A DNA stretch of 64,000 nt from the NCBI GenBank assembly GCA_027625915.1, contig JANTQA010000026.1, positions 1,612,001 to 1,676,000 on the forward strand, written 5' to 3'. Position 1 is the stretch's first letter. Each line of letters begins with the position of its first letter. The notes beneath the pieces were generated by a model. The model did no database searches. It was not told the DNA's origin and saw only the letters and a list, made by a program, of their open reading frames with translations. Source of the stretch: Anaeramoeba flamelloides (Eukaryota; Metamonada; Anaeramoebidae). The translations under genes and the position numbers were made by a program. Positions 23,018-34,930 of this stretch are shown piece by piece.

Positions 23018-26000
23018 ATGATCAACAAATTGAAGCCAATTTACAAACTCAAACGAAAAACAGCCTTAAAAGATTCCCACATAACAAAGTTAGTTTATAG
23101 CCGCTACGAACCATACCAACTGTACACAGCAACCTCAGGTAAGATACTTCTAGTTTGGTTACTTTTCTGAATTTAAACCTTCTTTATAATTTTATTTTTA
23201 TATTTCATGTTATTAGATGGTTCTGTACAATTGTGGTTGGATGACCAGAAAGAAACTTTTTCAAAAGAACCAATAAAAAGTTACGAATTACACACAGACT
23301 ATATTGAAGAGCTTGTTTACAGTGAGAGTTATTTCTTGACTTGTTCACGAGGTAAGCATTTCATTCTAAACTTTATAAAAAGATTTTTCTTTTTCAAAAT
23401 TAATCAACCAAAAGAATCCAAAAAAAAGGTCCAAGAGTTCTAATGTTAAGCAAAAACGTTAACTTTAAATTTTAAACTATTCAATTAAGTTCAATGAATC
23501 ACCAAAAAATTGAAAAATCAGAAAAAAAAACCTTTTGGGAAAAAAAGTGAAACACAGTTTTTAATTAGGAACATTACTGAAAATGAAAACTAAAATCAAT
23601 AAAAAGAAGAAACCAATTAACTTCAAATAATAATCTATGATATTATTTTCAGTCAAACCAACATAAACAATTTAAATCTACTTTATTATTGAAATTTTTT
23701 GGTGGTTTTGGAGATCTCAAAAATAGTCAATTTTTTGAAGAAATTTTTAATAATTGATCAATCAATCAAAAACTCTTACCAAAAGGTAGTATTAAAAAAA
23801 CTGTTATTATGATGAATTCTTCGTTTTGGCTTTATTTATTTATTCTTTTATTAATTGATCTTACTTATCTTTTTCACTTAAGCATCCCTATTAAAAACTT
23901 TGGTACACTTTTTTTCAGGAACAGTAAGTTTTTGTTTGTGATCCAAAATAAATGTGAAAAGAAGTGATCAACCCTAATAAAAAAAGTTTTATATAACATG
24001 TTATAAACCTGTTGTAAAGGTGTTATAAAGGTTTGGAATGTTATAAAATTTTATCATAACAACTTTTAGAACATAAATATTTGTTATAAAATGCGTTATA
24101 AAATTTGTAACATGTTATAAGCCTGTTATAAGAATATTGTCCAAAAAATATATTGAAAAAATCATCATTTAAAAGGGAATTTTGTTATAAAAATGTTATA
24201 TAGATGTTATAAAAAAATTTTTTTTTATTAGGGAAGTGTGACTCTAAAACAATGAACAAACTTTGGTAGACCAAATATTCATTCAAAAGCAATACTTGTC
24301 AATTTTTTTGATTTTCTCATTCAAAGAATATTTTTCTTTGATTTTTTTTTAAAAAAACAATTTAATAAAAATAAATGAATGACTTTAAATCACAGAAACC
24401 AAACACTAAGTTCCAAATTTCAAGGAATTTACTTTAATAAAATAGATTTCAATTGATTATCGGTTGAAGGAAATTCAAAATATTTGCACATTTTTGATTT
24501 GAATCTAAAACATCTTTTTGATCAACCAAAATTTTGTATTTTCAAAATAAATCAACCTACTGGAGTCAAAATAAAGTGTACAAAAAAATTGACTTTCATG
24601 TTTCAAAATAAAATGTGTGTTTTTTTGTTATAGATACCCGATACATTAACCAATCAAAGAAACTGATAATAAACCCTAAAAAATATGGTTTTGGTTTCTT
24701 AAAGTTTTATTGTCTAAAAAGAAATTCTAAAAATGAAGGATCAAATTGCAAAATTTATCTCAAAAAATAGAGTAAATTTTTAAGAAAATTTTTATCATCA
24801 AAAAAACAAAAAAATTCAAAAAAACCAAGAATATTATGGAAAATTTTCGACTATTTGCATGGATAATTTAAATTTTACCACAAATAACCAAGCCTTTACT
24901 ACAAAATTGATTTGAACTTAGGTATACTATTTGGTAGTAGATTGGATGTTGCCTTGGTACAAGAAAAAAAAAAAACACCGATATTATTTTGAAACACGGA
25001 TTATAGTATTTGTGCACGCATTATTTTTATCACTGTTTGTTATTTTTCAATTAAAAAAAGAAAATTTTTAGTTCACCTTTCAAAATATTTTTCTGTTTAT
25101 AAGTTGAAGTAAAACCTAAGATATTAACAGTATCATTTAGAAATGATATTTTTAAACAATAAATTAAACTTACTGAGTTTAACTCTACGACAAAATTTTT
25201 ACTCTGGTAATTTGATTGTAGTATTAATTATTACTCTACATTTTGGGAAATTAAAATAAAAATTTTCATTTATTAATTGGAAAATAATAATATTTTTTAA
25301 ATAAATTTTGTTTACCACTAAACCATACTATCTATCATCTTAATATTGAAGTATGTTTATACATTTATCCTAAGCATGATAATATCTGATTATTAAAGTG
25401 GGGGAGAACATGAAGCAACAGAGTATTTTAGTTTTCAAACATTTCAATGGAAATTTTCATATTTAAAATCAAAAATATAGTTGTAATCAAATAACATAAT
25501 TTTGAGAAAAACCACTAAAATTTATATTTTATCAATTTCAATAGTTTTGAAATTCTATATGTTAAACAAATATGAAGTTGAATATAAAATTAACCTGAAC
25601 TAAGTGTTAAATTTAAAAAGAACTTTACAGTTTTTTAAAAACTTTTAAAAAGTTTTTTTTGCACAAATTTTTCAGAAAAATTTTCTTCTTGTTACTTTTG
25701 ATATTTTTTTTTTTCTTTGATTTTAAAACAGAATCTGGGATTTCCAACTTAAATATAAATTAATAATATTTAAAATCACTTCATCCACCCCATCTAAACT
25801 ATTCTAAATATAATTCCATTTTTTTTTGATGAATCATCAATCAAGATTAACTGCATTTTTTTCTCTAAAAAGCTGAATAAATCAAATTAACCTTTTAAAT
25901 ATTTACTTATAAAGCCTAAAGAAAATAATATATTTAATTTTTGATGTTGGGGATATTATAATTCATATTTTTACAATTTAATACAGAAATACTACTCTTA

Positions 26001-29000
26001 TTTAGTTTAATTTTTTTTTTTTTTCAGATATTGTTTTTTTTTATTCACTAAAAATAATTTACAATAATTAATAATCAATTTTTAGAGAACTAATAACCAA
26101 CACGTGATGAAGTGTCCAACTCACAATCTAAAAATGTGTGGTTCTATTCCCCTTAACCAACTTTTTTTTTAATTGTTTAATATTTTCTCAAAAAAGTTAC
26201 AAAAACCACACAGATCCAGTTTTAATTAAAAATTTGGCTTATATTTCATATAATTACTTATTCTATGAAAAAACTATTTAACTGATTTAGAATCTTTTTT
26301 GCTATTACACAAAATCCTACTCAATTTATCGAGACGATCTGAATACCGGGGGAATTGAACAGCACCAGACCTTTCACACAAATCAACAAAATCTCTAATG
26401 TCTGTTTGTGATCCTGAAAGTACCTAAAGAGTATTGTAGAGGAAATAGGTTTTTCTAACTTTTTTAAGTAATAAAAAGACTATTTCAATTTTTTTTTTTT
26501 AATTTCAATCATTTTGGAAAACCTAATTTAATGTGCTGTCAAGTGCCGTAGAGTACCTAGGTTTTCTTGAGTTTTTCTGTTTTATTTTTTAAATTTTCTA
26601 GGGTTTTTTGAGGTTTTTCTATTTTATTTGTTAAGTTTTCTAGGTTTTTTTTTACTTTAGAAATAAACAGAAAATTTTAATAAATTTTCGGTTTATTCCC
26701 AAAAATAAAAAAGACCTAACGAAAATCTATTGATTTTCCAAATAAACAGAAAACTCAAGAAAAACTAACGGCACGTTTCCAAAATTCAAAAGAATGGAGT
26801 ACAATCATAGATTTTTTTCTATTCTTTTGAATACTGGAAAACATAAAGACCAATATATGCACTTTTCGTACTAATATTGCAAAAAAAAAAAAAAAAAAAA
26901 AAAAAAAATTCCTTTTTTTCAACCAAATGAGAAAAATTTCAACAAAAATTGTTTTTTTTTGGAATGGCTCTTTAATCACTTCCAACTTGTGGAAACTACC
27001 CTTGATTATTTTTTAAAAAATATTTTTAAAAATTAAAAGTTTACTGCTAAGTGTTTGGCAAAATACTCAAATAAGATTCATTCATTCATTCACAATTTAG
27101 TAAAATTTTCACATTTTTTTTTAACCAATTTATTTTCTTGGGAGTTAAAAACAATTTTTTTCATTTTACATATTTTTTCTTATTAATTGGTTTTTCAACA
27201 CAATATTAATTCCAAAAGTAATAATATTTTATAAAATATTATTTTTTACTTCAATTCCACACCATTAAATATTTTTGTATTAGAAAAAAGTAAGAAAAAG
27301 TAAACCGTGCATCTACTGAGTAATTCAAAATAAATTTAAAGCTATAAATACATCTTTCCATTTTGTCAATTTTTAATTGTTATAACATACTCAAAAACAA
27401 TTTTTTGAATGTTTAAAGATCTCAAAATTCCTTATAATGAAAATATCATTAATTTCTCTGTGTGTGGAAAGATCTCAGTAAATATGAGATGAGAATAATA
27501 CAATTTTCAATTTTTTGAACATAATTTTGATTTAAATTTTTTGTTTTTATCAAATTGTATCTTAAATATAGAAATAAATTGATACTGAACATTAAAAATA
27601 ACCAAAAAGTTAACCAATAAAATACATTAGACAATCAATGTATTGTAAAAAAAATTTTTTTATCACCAAATAAGAAAGATCTTTTTCTCTAATAAACTTA
27701 AAAGAAATCAAATATTTGATTTTTTTAAAAGTATATTTGAATCAATTTATTCCTTCAATAACTTCTTAACGTTGAAAATTTCTAAAATAAACATTAACCT
27801 GAAATTTTTATCCTTATTTCACAAGTAGACACCCTTTTATTATTTTTTTTTGTTTTTTTACCAAAAAAAATATTTGGTACAAATTTGTTTTCAAAATTTT
27901 TTGGAAAAATATTATTTTCAAATATAATTCAACAAAAAATATAGTTTCAATGGTTACAGGAAAAAAAAATAAATTATTAATATTATTTATTGTAGAGTGA
28001 CTATTCCATAAAAAGACTTGTTATTTATTACAAATTCTAAATGTATTTAGAGTTTTTTACCCTAGTTATAATGTTGGCTAATATTGTAGCTCATAGGATA
28101 TCTTTTTGTTTTTTGAAAGAAAAAAGAAAAAAGAAAAAAGAAAAAAATCTTGTTATACAAAGAAGAAATCAAAAAAAGAGAAATAAAAGCAGAAAATAAA
28201 AGAGACTAAATAAAAAATAATTGAAAAAAGTAAAAACTGAATATAAAAGTTGATTTTTTAAACATCAAGTGTCCAATATATTGGTGATTGTTTCCTGTTA
28301 TTTCGAAAAAATATTTCTGGATTGTCATACTTTATTTTAATAAAGAGATCTAAATTTTTGACCAACTATATATCCAATGAAAAATTTTACTTTATTAAGT
28401 TTGAAATTAGAACTTAATATATTATATAAACGGTTAAAAATTGTTGGTTTTAAGAAGAAGAATTTGTTTTCCAATTTTTTCTTTTTGTTGTAACAGTCAT
28501 TTTCTTTTCTTCTTTTTTATTTTTATTGTTTATTTATTTTCTATTCTTTTCCAAAACCTTGTTTTCTCAAAATATCAGTCCAAGATATCAACCAGAAAGC
28601 ATTAATACAAGTCAAGGACCAATTCGGCCGATTGTATGGAAGGTCTGATTTGCTTGTGTTGGGTTTCAGTTGGTTTCAGTTGGATTCAGCTCTCTTCAGT
28701 TACTTAATTCCATTTCATTTTAGTTTTTTCAACTTAATCACAGTTTGCTTAAGACCCAATAATGAAAGGGTATATTAATTCAAATTATGTTTTTTTTTTA
28801 TTCTGTTTACCTTTTACGAAAACACTAAATAAAAAATAGTTGTAACAACCTAAAAAAAGAAGGAATTTGGGAAAAGTATAAAGTTTAATATATCAAAGAT
28901 TAAATTATTGAAAATCCCAAAACAAATTCAAAAAGTTAAATACAAATAAAAATAAAATTTATTTATATTTATAAAAAATTAAAAATCATAAATCTCATTT

Positions 29001-32000
29001 TTTGGTATTTAACTTGAGAATAATAATCATTTTTAAATCAGATAAATTCATCCAAGAAATCGATATATATATATATATATATTTGTATATTCAAAGAATC
29101 ATCCAAGTTATTGTAAACAAATCTGAATTAGATAAGTTCAATTAAAATTTGAATTAAAATTTATTTTTGAAATTCTTTTTAAATTCAAAGAAATTTGTTT
29201 CTCAAAAATTTGAAATATAAATATTTTTCCCATCCCAATTAAAAAATGAAATTTAGTAATAAAAAAGTTTTTATATCAAATAGACAATAGACTACCTAAA
29301 AAGTAAGGATTTTTATTTATTTTTTCTTTGAATAATTTGTTCTTTTTTTTTTTTAAATTTAATATTTAATTGATATATAACCTAATACAAAAATAATTTC
29401 AAAACAATCATATAGCTATTTATATCATAAAATATTATTTATATTGCTACTTTTTAATCAAAAAATTATCATAATCTTTTAATGATATGTATGTTATAAA
29501 AATTATTATTTTAATATATTTCATATTTTGTAAATAAAAAATTTTCAATTTTTAAAAACTATTTAAAGATATAGTATTTTTTAAAAATAAAATAAAATCT
29601 TGACAAGATCTTGAAATTTTTTTTTTATAATGTGTATTTCGACTTATGAAATGGATGAGTCAGCCACATTTAAACAATTTATTAATTTTAGTCTCTTTTT
29701 TGGTATTCAAAATTTGCATGCTTACAATATAAAACGAAAAAAAGTAACCTATTATTTTTATTAACAATTAAAATAATTCTTAAAAATGGTTAAACATATT
29801 TTTCGTTTTATGTTGGAAAGTCTTGATTTCTGAAGGAAAAATTTTTAGTTGGTTATTCTTTTTAATTATTAATATTTCAATTCAAATCTTAACCAATAAA
29901 ACTAATTGTGGTATTGGTGGTTCAATAAATGTATATTTTATAGAATCTTAACATCAGAATCTCAATTAAATTGAGATGTATTATGCAAAATTTTTTTTTT
30001 CTTTAATGAGTTGAAAAAAAGTTGTTTTCTGGTTTTCAAAAAATGAAACAAAATAATTTTTGATTTTGAAAAATTTTTTTAATGAATTGTTTAGTCTTAT
30101 TTACAAAATCCCTTATAATAATTCAAATCATTTTTGTCAGAAAAAAAATGGTTTTGACTTTTGAGGAGAAAATTGCTCCATTCTCAAATACCTTCAAGAA
30201 ATATTTTTTTTGTGAAAAATCGATTTTTTTCTTGTAACAAAAACAAATTTTTGGGTAAAATCTTTAAATGACTTTAAAATTTTAATTATTATAACTATCC
30301 TATTTAAAAAAAATACAATTATTTATTAATCCGTGAATATAGCATTTTTTTGGTTAACCAAAAGATTTATCTCAGAAAAGAAAAAAAATCTTTATATTAA
30401 TATTACTGGTAACAAATACTTTTAGTTGTATATTAATGATCAAAATGTCAACAAGGGGTAAAAAAATGTTATTTCATGGGAAACTAAATGAATTTAAAAG
30501 TTTTCTTTTTCAGAAAAAATGGATTAAAAAAATTGTTCTCACTAAAAAAATATTCTTGTTTGTGTTTTTTAGTCGATCGGAATTTTTTAACACTTGGTAT
30601 ATCCAAAATTTTTAAGTAGAGAATATCACCAATAACATATTTTAAAATTTAGCCTTGTTGCCATAGAAGACTGATCTCTTAAAAAATAATAAAAATCAAA
30701 ATATTTTAATAAAATGTATTAAAAAAATAATATTTTTTTAAATTATAATTTTACAATTTAAAACAATTTTCTACCATATTTTTTAATGGTATAACAGTTT
30801 TTAAAAAATATCTTATAAATTTTATGAATTGTATTGTTTGTTTTTACAATTTCCAAAATTTATAACCCATAATATAACATATTTTATGTTATCTAAAACC
30901 AATATAACATGTTCCAAAATTTTATAATTCCTTTTGTTTTAAAAAGAAGGAACTGTTCTAAACTTTGTTCATTTTTTATAACATGTTATATGTGAGGTTA
31001 ATAATGCTTTAATGAGTTTCTTTCAAATTTTATAACACTTTCAACACTTATACAGGCTGATAACACATCTTAAATTTTTAATATAAACTCTTTTTCAAAT
31101 ATTGTGACACACCTGAAATAATAAATTAAAAAAAAAAATAATCCTTTAATATTCAAGAACAATTAATAACTAAATTTGATTTGTAATTAACTTTTAAGTC
31201 ATTCTAAATCTATAAAAGCCTGATAGATTAATAATTAGAAAAAAATAAAACCAAAAACTAAAAAAAAGTGAGTCACAATTTTTTGAAATCAGCATTACAG
31301 ATTTTTTACTACTGAACTTTCACTGAAAAAAAGTCGAACAACAAGATTTTTTATGAATAATTAAATCCATTTTCAAAGACATTACATAGTCACAATTTTC
31401 TTAGTGATTATTTGTCTTTTCGAAGATCTTTTTTTTTTCCCAATGATCTTTTGCAAAAAAAAAAGAAAAAGGAAATCAAAAAAAGAAAAAGAAAGTAAAT
31501 CGGAAAAAGAAAAAGAAAAAGAAAAAGAAAAACAAAAAAAAAAAAAATTTGAAAAAGCAAAATTAAAAAAATTTGCAAAATTAGAAAAAATGATTCTGAT
31601 CCAAAAAATGAAAATATTTTTTTGTTAAGAATACTGGAATAAACCTTCAAAAAAACTACCATTAACATTATAAAGTGATTCACAATTTTTGAAAAATAGT
31701 TTATCTATATTATTGGACGTAAATAAATTGTTGTACTCTATATTTCGTTTTTCTTTTACATTCAAATGTTAATAGATTTGAAATAACAAATTTTTTTTTT
31801 TGAGCATTCAAATATTAATATGTTTAAAATATAGAAATGATTTTTTTTTTAAAATACAAATTTTAAACACAATAAGATTACTCAATAGTTTTAAAAATAT
31901 ATTTACATCTTTGAATATTATTTTATTACAATATATTATATATATATATATATATAAAAGACAATAGTCTTAAATTAGTAAATCCAGAAAGTGGTGATCC

Positions 32001-32649
32001 TGTGACATTCTTGGGGCATACTGACGATGTTCTTTCTTGTGATATCAGTGAAAAACACAAAAGGATCATTTCCACTGGAAAAGATAAGACAATACGGATC
32101 TGGGATCTGGAAGGTAATTTAGTACATACCTTGAACAAACAAACTCATAGCAAACAAATAAATGAAATCAAATATATACCCTTAGAAAATGAAAGAATGA
32201 TCACATGTTCAAATGACAAAAAAATAAAAATATGGGATATTGAATCTAATGTTTGTATATCAGAGCTAACTTTACATCAAAACCCAGTTACAATTTTACA
32301 ACTGTCCCCAGAAGGTTCGATATTGACTTCTTGTGATTCTTTAGGAGTGGTATCGATTTATGATCTCGAAAGTTCTTCTCTGTTGTCTACCCTTAAGGTT
32401 AAATCTGAATGTTATCAAATTAAATATAACCCGGCTAAATTTGAGGTTTCTATGTTAACTGTAAATGGAATCCTCACTTGGGAACTCACAAAAAAAGAAT
32501 ATATTGATTTTATTAAATGTAATGGTTGTAATAAATCTGTAATTTCACCAGATACTATGGTAACAACTTTTGATTATTCATCTTTTGGATCCTCCATTTT
32601 TACTGGTTCTGAAAACGGTAAAATTAAACAATATAGGGCAAATAATTAA
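23018..32649 (+). CDS. WD40-repeat protein, paralogue A (seven-bladed propeller)
   Basis: The three exons are 23018-23138, 23217-23351 and 31961-32649. All junctions are phase 1 (S|D and R|D) and sum to 945 nt, giving 314 aa plus stop, the size of a single seven-bladed WD40 propeller. Introns are 78 bp and 8,609 bp. Blade signatures are DGSVQLW (41-47), DNSLKLV (86-92), GHTDD...KTIRIWD (104-134), KIKIWD (173-178) and VVSIYD (215-220), followed by two weaker blades. It lacks any extra domain, so it is probably an adaptor or scaffold subunit. The specific complex is unknown. The final exon opens in the middle of a blade, which supports joining it to exon 2 across the large intron. The leader CTCACCAATG is identical in the paralogue at 38819. 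What would change the call is an extra exon inside the large intron, though none is needed. Confidence 0.85.
23537..23924 (+). mobile_element. Family F MITE in WD40 gene A intron
   Basis: This stretch aligns with 54674-55071, including the left arm GGGAAAAAAAGTGAAACAC and the interior around TTTTGGAGATCTCAAAAA. The equivalent position in gene B (after 39330) lacks it. It is 388 bp and its ends are more eroded than in the 54.7 kb copy. Confidence 0.65.
23972..24233 (+). mobile_element. MITE with CCCTAATA ends and TTATAA palindromes
   Basis: The 262-bp element starts CCCTAATAAAAAAA and ends TTTTTTTATTAGGG. The interior repeats GTTATAA-type palindromes, such as TAACATGTTATAA twice, at irregular spacing. 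Gene B intron sequence at about 39385 runs through the site without it, so this is an insertion in A or a loss in B. Confidence 0.7.
26505..26850 (+). repeat. Foldback repeat, copy 3 (in WD40 gene A intron)
   Basis: It shares the modules TTTTGGAAAACCTAATTT, GAGTACCTAGGTTTTCTTGA and CCAAAATTCAAAAGAATGGA with the 9571-9970 copy, again arranged as nested inverted repeats. Confidence 0.55.
28010..28890 (+). repeat. Dispersed repeat, family K copy 1
   Basis: About 880 bp match 33915-34930 in the same orientation. It has a short tandem TTGG(N)TTCAG motif near 28655-28705. Gene B intron at about 44870 lacks it, so it is a lineage-specific insertion in gene A. No coding frame is visible. Confidence 0.6.
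29583..30675 (+). repeat. Dispersed repeat, family I copy 1 (inverse at 51965-53044)
   Basis: About 1.05 kb read in reverse complement at 51965-53044. Landmarks are CTTATGAAATGGATGAGTCAGCC, GGTTAACCAAAAGA and CCAATAACATATTTTAAAATTT. A third, more diverged partial copy lies near 47370-47650. No long frame is visible. Confidence 0.65.
31084..31703 (-). mobile_element. Family A TIR element, copy 2, reversed
   Basis: This is the inverted relative of 3045-3622, with both TAAACT...CAAAAATTGTGA-type ends present. Its interior purine tract gives artificial Lys/Glu- or Phe-rich open frames on the two strands (31404-31628 plus, 31408-31683 minus). These are low complexity, not genes. Confidence 0.65.
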
Positions 32650-32929
32650 AAAAAAAATTATTTGATTCTATTTTAAAATATTAAACAATTTCAAAAAAAA
32701 AAAATAGATAGTAAATATTTATATATATATATATTGTATTTTTAAACAACAACAATAAGAATAAATAATCATAAAAAAATAATATGAATACAAATTTTTT
32801 TTTTCGTTTATCGTGTCAAAGTGGTAAAGTTTTAATTTTTATTTTTTTTTTATTATTGTTTTTGAATTTGAAAGTTTTTATTATTATTATTATTTTTTAA
32901 AGTGGGATGGGGGTGTAATTTCTCGTATT

Positions 32930-33460
32930 TGCAGTTAGACTGATTCAAATTTAAAAGAATAGAGTAAAATCAATTTATTTTCAGAATAAAACTGAAAACT
33001 TCAAGAAAATTGTTGTTGTACTTTTTTTAAATTTAATAAATTACAAGAAAATTTCTTAATTTTTTTTTTGATTCAAAAATTTACAACAAAAACAATTTCT
33101 TACATAGATAGTTTCTAATTGGTCATGAAAATGATAAATTTATTTTTTATATATATTTTAATTATTTTTCTTCTTCTCTTTTTATTATTTGATGATTTTT
33201 CTTTAATTACCCCTTTCTATAAATAAATAAATAAAAAAAAAATTCTTTCCTTTTTACTCAATACTTTTGAATTTTGGTAAAATACCATTAGATTTTCTTG
33301 GGGTTTCTCTTGATTTGGAAAATCAATAGATTTTATAATCAAAACAGAAAACTTGAAAAAAACTAACACTGCTTTTCCAGAATTCAAAAGAATAGAGAAA
33401 AATCAAACACTTTACGCCGTTTTTTAAAATTCTGGAAAACTTAAAAACAACTGTTTTTTT
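32930..33460 (-). repeat. Foldback repeat, copy 4, reversed
   Basis: It contains CTTTTCCAGAATTCAAAAGA with inverted partners and, in reverse, the TTGGTCATGAAAATGATAAA and AAATAAATAAATAAA flank seen in the 18140-19800 and 49850-50310 copies. It begins about 280 bp after the WD40 gene A stop codon. Confidence 0.55.
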
Positions 33461-33914
33461 TTTTAAATTTGAGAAATAAAATGAAAATAAATTTATAAAT
33501 TTTCATTTTTTTGAATAATTTGAATAAAAAAGATTAGTATAAAAAAAATTAATAATTATTATATCCGACTTCCATTTAAAAAATACAAAATTTTGGAAAT
33601 TATCTAAAACGATATTCTTATTTTTATGATAAGATTTAAATGAAAATAAAATCATCTAATTTATGCAAAAAATATTATAACTCAGAAATCGTTAAAAATA
33701 TCGATAATTTTTGTTTGGGACTGTCTATTCTATGGAAAAAATGTAACAACATGGATGAATGTATTAATATACATAAATAAAACTAAAATAAAACATAAGA
33801 ATAATATCTTTGATATTATATAAAATATAAATTCATTATTTATCTTATCATTGGTTAATGATGAAGAAAATTATGATTCTTTTTTTTTTTTTTATTGTTG
33901 AGCAGAGGTGATTC

Positions 33915-34930
33915 AACAAAATTACCTCCTATTTGCCTGAAACTCTAAAATTGTATTTAGGGTTTTTTTATCCTAACTGTAACGTAAGCAGGATTACAGC
34001 TCAAAGGATATCTTTTCTTTAAAAAATGAAAAGAATAAATTATTTCTGAAAAAAGACAAGAAAAAGAGAAAGAAAAGCAAGAAATGAAAGAGTCAAAAAA
34101 TAATAGAAAAAAGAAAAAACTTCAGTGAAAAGTTTTTTTTTGTGCCCCAAGTGTTGAATGGGTTGGTGGTTGTTTCCTTTTATGTCGTTTTTTTTTTGGA
34201 TCGCCACCATAGGTTGTTTTAATAAAGAGTTCTAAATATTTGAACAACTATAGATCAAATGAAAAAGGCTGTTTATTAAATTTTGATTTAGAACTTTATA
34301 GATGGGTTGAATCTAAAAAGCTCTGGTTTTTAAGAATAAGATTTGGTTTTCGAAATTTTCTTTTCAGCTGCTTTGCTTTTTTTTTTTTATTTTTTTTTTT
34401 GTGTTATTTTTTTTTTTGTGTTACAGTCAGTTTCACTTTTAAGACACAAACTTTCAACGAAATTTAAGGCACAAAAAATTCTCAAATTAAGGCACAAAAT
34501 TTGGAATTTTTTTTTTTACAATTTATTTTTACTAGAATTTGAATTTTGTGCTTTAATTTGAGATTTTTATTGTGCCTTAAATTTCGTTGAAAGTTTGTGC
34601 CTTAAAAGTGAAACTGACTGTATTTTTTTTTTTTATTATTTTATTTTTTTTTTTTTTTTGTAAGTTTCCCAAATCTTGTTTTCGCAAAATCCCAGTACAA
34701 GATACCGACTCGACAGCAAAAACCCAGTCCAAGTAACTACTCGACAGATAGTACGGAAAGTTCAATTCGGTTCACTTTGGTTGGTTTCAGATCGCATTCG
34801 TTGGCTTCAGTTCAGTTGCATAAGTCCTCGTCGAAGATCTGATCATGAACAAGTTTGGTTGGGTTAGTCACGATCAGATCAACCAATTCTTATAATGATT
34901 TTTTATACTTTTTACCTTTCCCAAACACCT
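33915..34930 (+). repeat. Dispersed repeat, family K copy 2, carrying a MITE
   Basis: It matches 28010-28890 on both sides of the 197-bp MITE at 34424-34620. The stretch 34670-34880 is unusually GC-rich for the window and has repeated ACTCGACAG and GG(T/C)TTCAG motifs. The short open frame there (34676-34867) is repeat sequence. Confidence 0.6.
34424..34620 (+). mobile_element. Palindromic MITE (Tc1/mariner-like), copy 2
   Basis: The 197-bp element is flanked by TA (34422-34423 and 34621-34622). Ends are CAGTCAGTTTCAC and GTGAAACTGACTG. Three TTAAG(G/A)CACAAA motifs lie per arm. It is inserted inside the family K repeat. Confidence 0.9.

Larger units (their letters stand above)
23352..31960 (+). 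other. Giant intron 2 of WD40 gene A
   Basis: At 8.6 kb this intron is far longer than the 78- and 99-bp introns elsewhere in the window. The donor is GTAAGC and the acceptor is a (TA)n tract ending AAAAG. Homologous blocks are shared with intron 2 of gene B in the same order, for example 25310-25910 with 41395-41960, 26985-27950 with 43850-44860, and 31730-31960 with 46240-46458. Differences are mainly inserted elements. The small frames inside (for example 27449-27634, minus) are not conserved between the two copies and are not genes. Confidence 0.8.

Noticed and set aside
23352-23443. Extension of WD40 exon 2 to the stop at 23443 (and 39244 in the paralogue)
   Set aside because: It runs through a GTAAGC donor into Lys/Phe-rich intron sequence. 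Exon 3 completes the WD blade in the correct phase.
34670-34880. GC-richer block considered as a tRNA or structured RNA gene
   Set aside because: No cloverleaf or internal polymerase III box pair could be drawn. It belongs to the family K repeat.
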